Position numbers and translations under genes: made by a program. This document shows, piece by piece, positions 63,694-64,000 of a DNA stretch of 64,000 nt. The notes under the pieces were generated by a model. It worked only from the letters and a program-made list of their open reading frames with translations, was not told where the DNA came from and searched no databases. Each line of letters begins with the position of its first letter. The stretch's first letter is position 1. Source of the DNA: Paractinoplanes aksuensis (GTDB lineage: Bacteria; Actinomycetota; Actinomycetes; Mycobacteriales; Micromonosporaceae); the NCBI RefSeq assembly GCF_024137025.1, contig NZ_JAMYJR010000033.1, positions 161,354 through 225,353 on the forward strand, read 5' to 3'.

Positions 63694-64000
63694 TCAGGCG
63701 CGTTCGCGGTCGACCACGCCGTTGTAGTCGGCGCCGCCCAGGGCGGCCGACGGCGGGATCGGCTCGGGCGCGGGCAGCGCCGCCGTCTTGTCAGGGTCGC
63801 CGCTGACCTGGGCCTCGGCCACCCGGACCTGGTCGTTGACCTTCGCCGCCTCGGCCGCGGCCGCCTCGGCCGCCTCGACGGCCTCGCGCTCGACGGCGGC
63901 CGAGTCGACCCCCGCCTTCGGGATGTCGCCGGCCATGTTGGCCAGGCCGCCCAGCGCGCCGCCCATGCCCTCGAGGGCCTTGGTCAGCTCGGTCGGCACG
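63694..64000 (-). CDS. partial gene, C-terminal region of unknown protein
   Basis: The reverse frame is open to the window edge and ends with about 100 residues: PTELTKALEGMGGALGGLAN, then DIPKAGVDSAAVEREAVEAA, an Ala/Glu helix, and PALPAPEPIPPSAAL-like Pro-rich sequence ending GGADYNGVVDRERA. The piece looks like the C-terminal tail of a larger Ala/Gly-rich helical protein. The GTG at 63999 is probably not the true start. No family is identifiable from this part. Confidence 0.5.
   Translation of the reverse strand, partial: VPTELTKALEGMGGALGGLANMAGDIPKAGVDSAAVEREAVEAAEAAAAEAAKVNDQVRVAEAQVSGDPDKTAALPAPEPIPPSAALGGADYNGVVDRERA

Overview
The window is very GC-rich (roughly 70%), with strong third-position GC bias, frequent GTG starts, 1-4 bp gene overlaps and little intergenic DNA. 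F420-linked enzyme families, an ECF41 sigma factor, SCO7613-like and DUF1707 membrane proteins and a MurD2/MurL pair point to a filamentous actinobacterium. Micromonosporaceae (Actinoplanes-like) is the best guess, by inference only. No rRNA, tRNA, CRISPR array, integrase or intact insertion sequence was recognised.

Layout. 1-6.9 kb: a leftward unit of zinc-ribbon membrane protein, GGDEF/EAL c-di-GMP enzyme, alpha-oxoamine synthase and MFS exporter. 7-11.4 kb: an FAD oxidoreductase coupled to an ECF41 sigma factor behind a matching promoter, flanked by two in-frame deletion relics (ABC transporter, DUF885), then two F420-type enzymes and small membrane proteins. 11.5-24.8 kb: a GH63-like glycosidase, a large PAS/GAF histidine kinase, a NarL-type two-component pair, a secreted GH43 enzyme, a serine hydrolase and an HxlR regulator. 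24.9-34.6 kb: quinone reductase, DUF4142 protein, rhodanese/GGCT pair, metH behind a probable S-adenosylhomocysteine (SAH) riboswitch, a minisatellite, a family-A DNA polymerase and a beta-hydroxyacid dehydrogenase. 34.6-44 kb: chemoreceptor, two aldo/keto reductases, a frameshifted hemopexin-like gene, a secreted metalloprotease coupled to a MetE-like enzyme, an SDR and a repeat-expanded AraC regulator. 44-51.8 kb: a seven-gene leftward unit of an RpiR regulator and two complete sugar ABC importers, one NgcEFG-like. 52-64 kb: a degraded DUF4253 gene, divergent murD2/murL, a cupin, a flavohemoglobin-like protein with a repetitive 580-residue N-terminal region, 1.4 kb of repeat DNA without a supported gene, a MalY/PatB lyase, a membrane protein, a RibD-like reductase, a TrmH methyltransferase and a partial gene.

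Themes. Methyl-cycle metabolism recurs (metH with SAH-sensing leader, MetE-like, PatB). Amino-sugar and glycan use recurs (two importers, GH43, GH63). The most unusual aspect is sequence plasticity: short tandem repeats have expanded inside or beside at least five genes, and at least five genes are deletion, frameshift or fragment relics. The clearest rare system is MurD2/MurL, the glutamate-racemase-independent route to D-glutamate in peptidoglycan. The strongest regulatory find is the metH leader, where a ribosome-binding-site hairpin overlaps an SAH-type pseudoknot.
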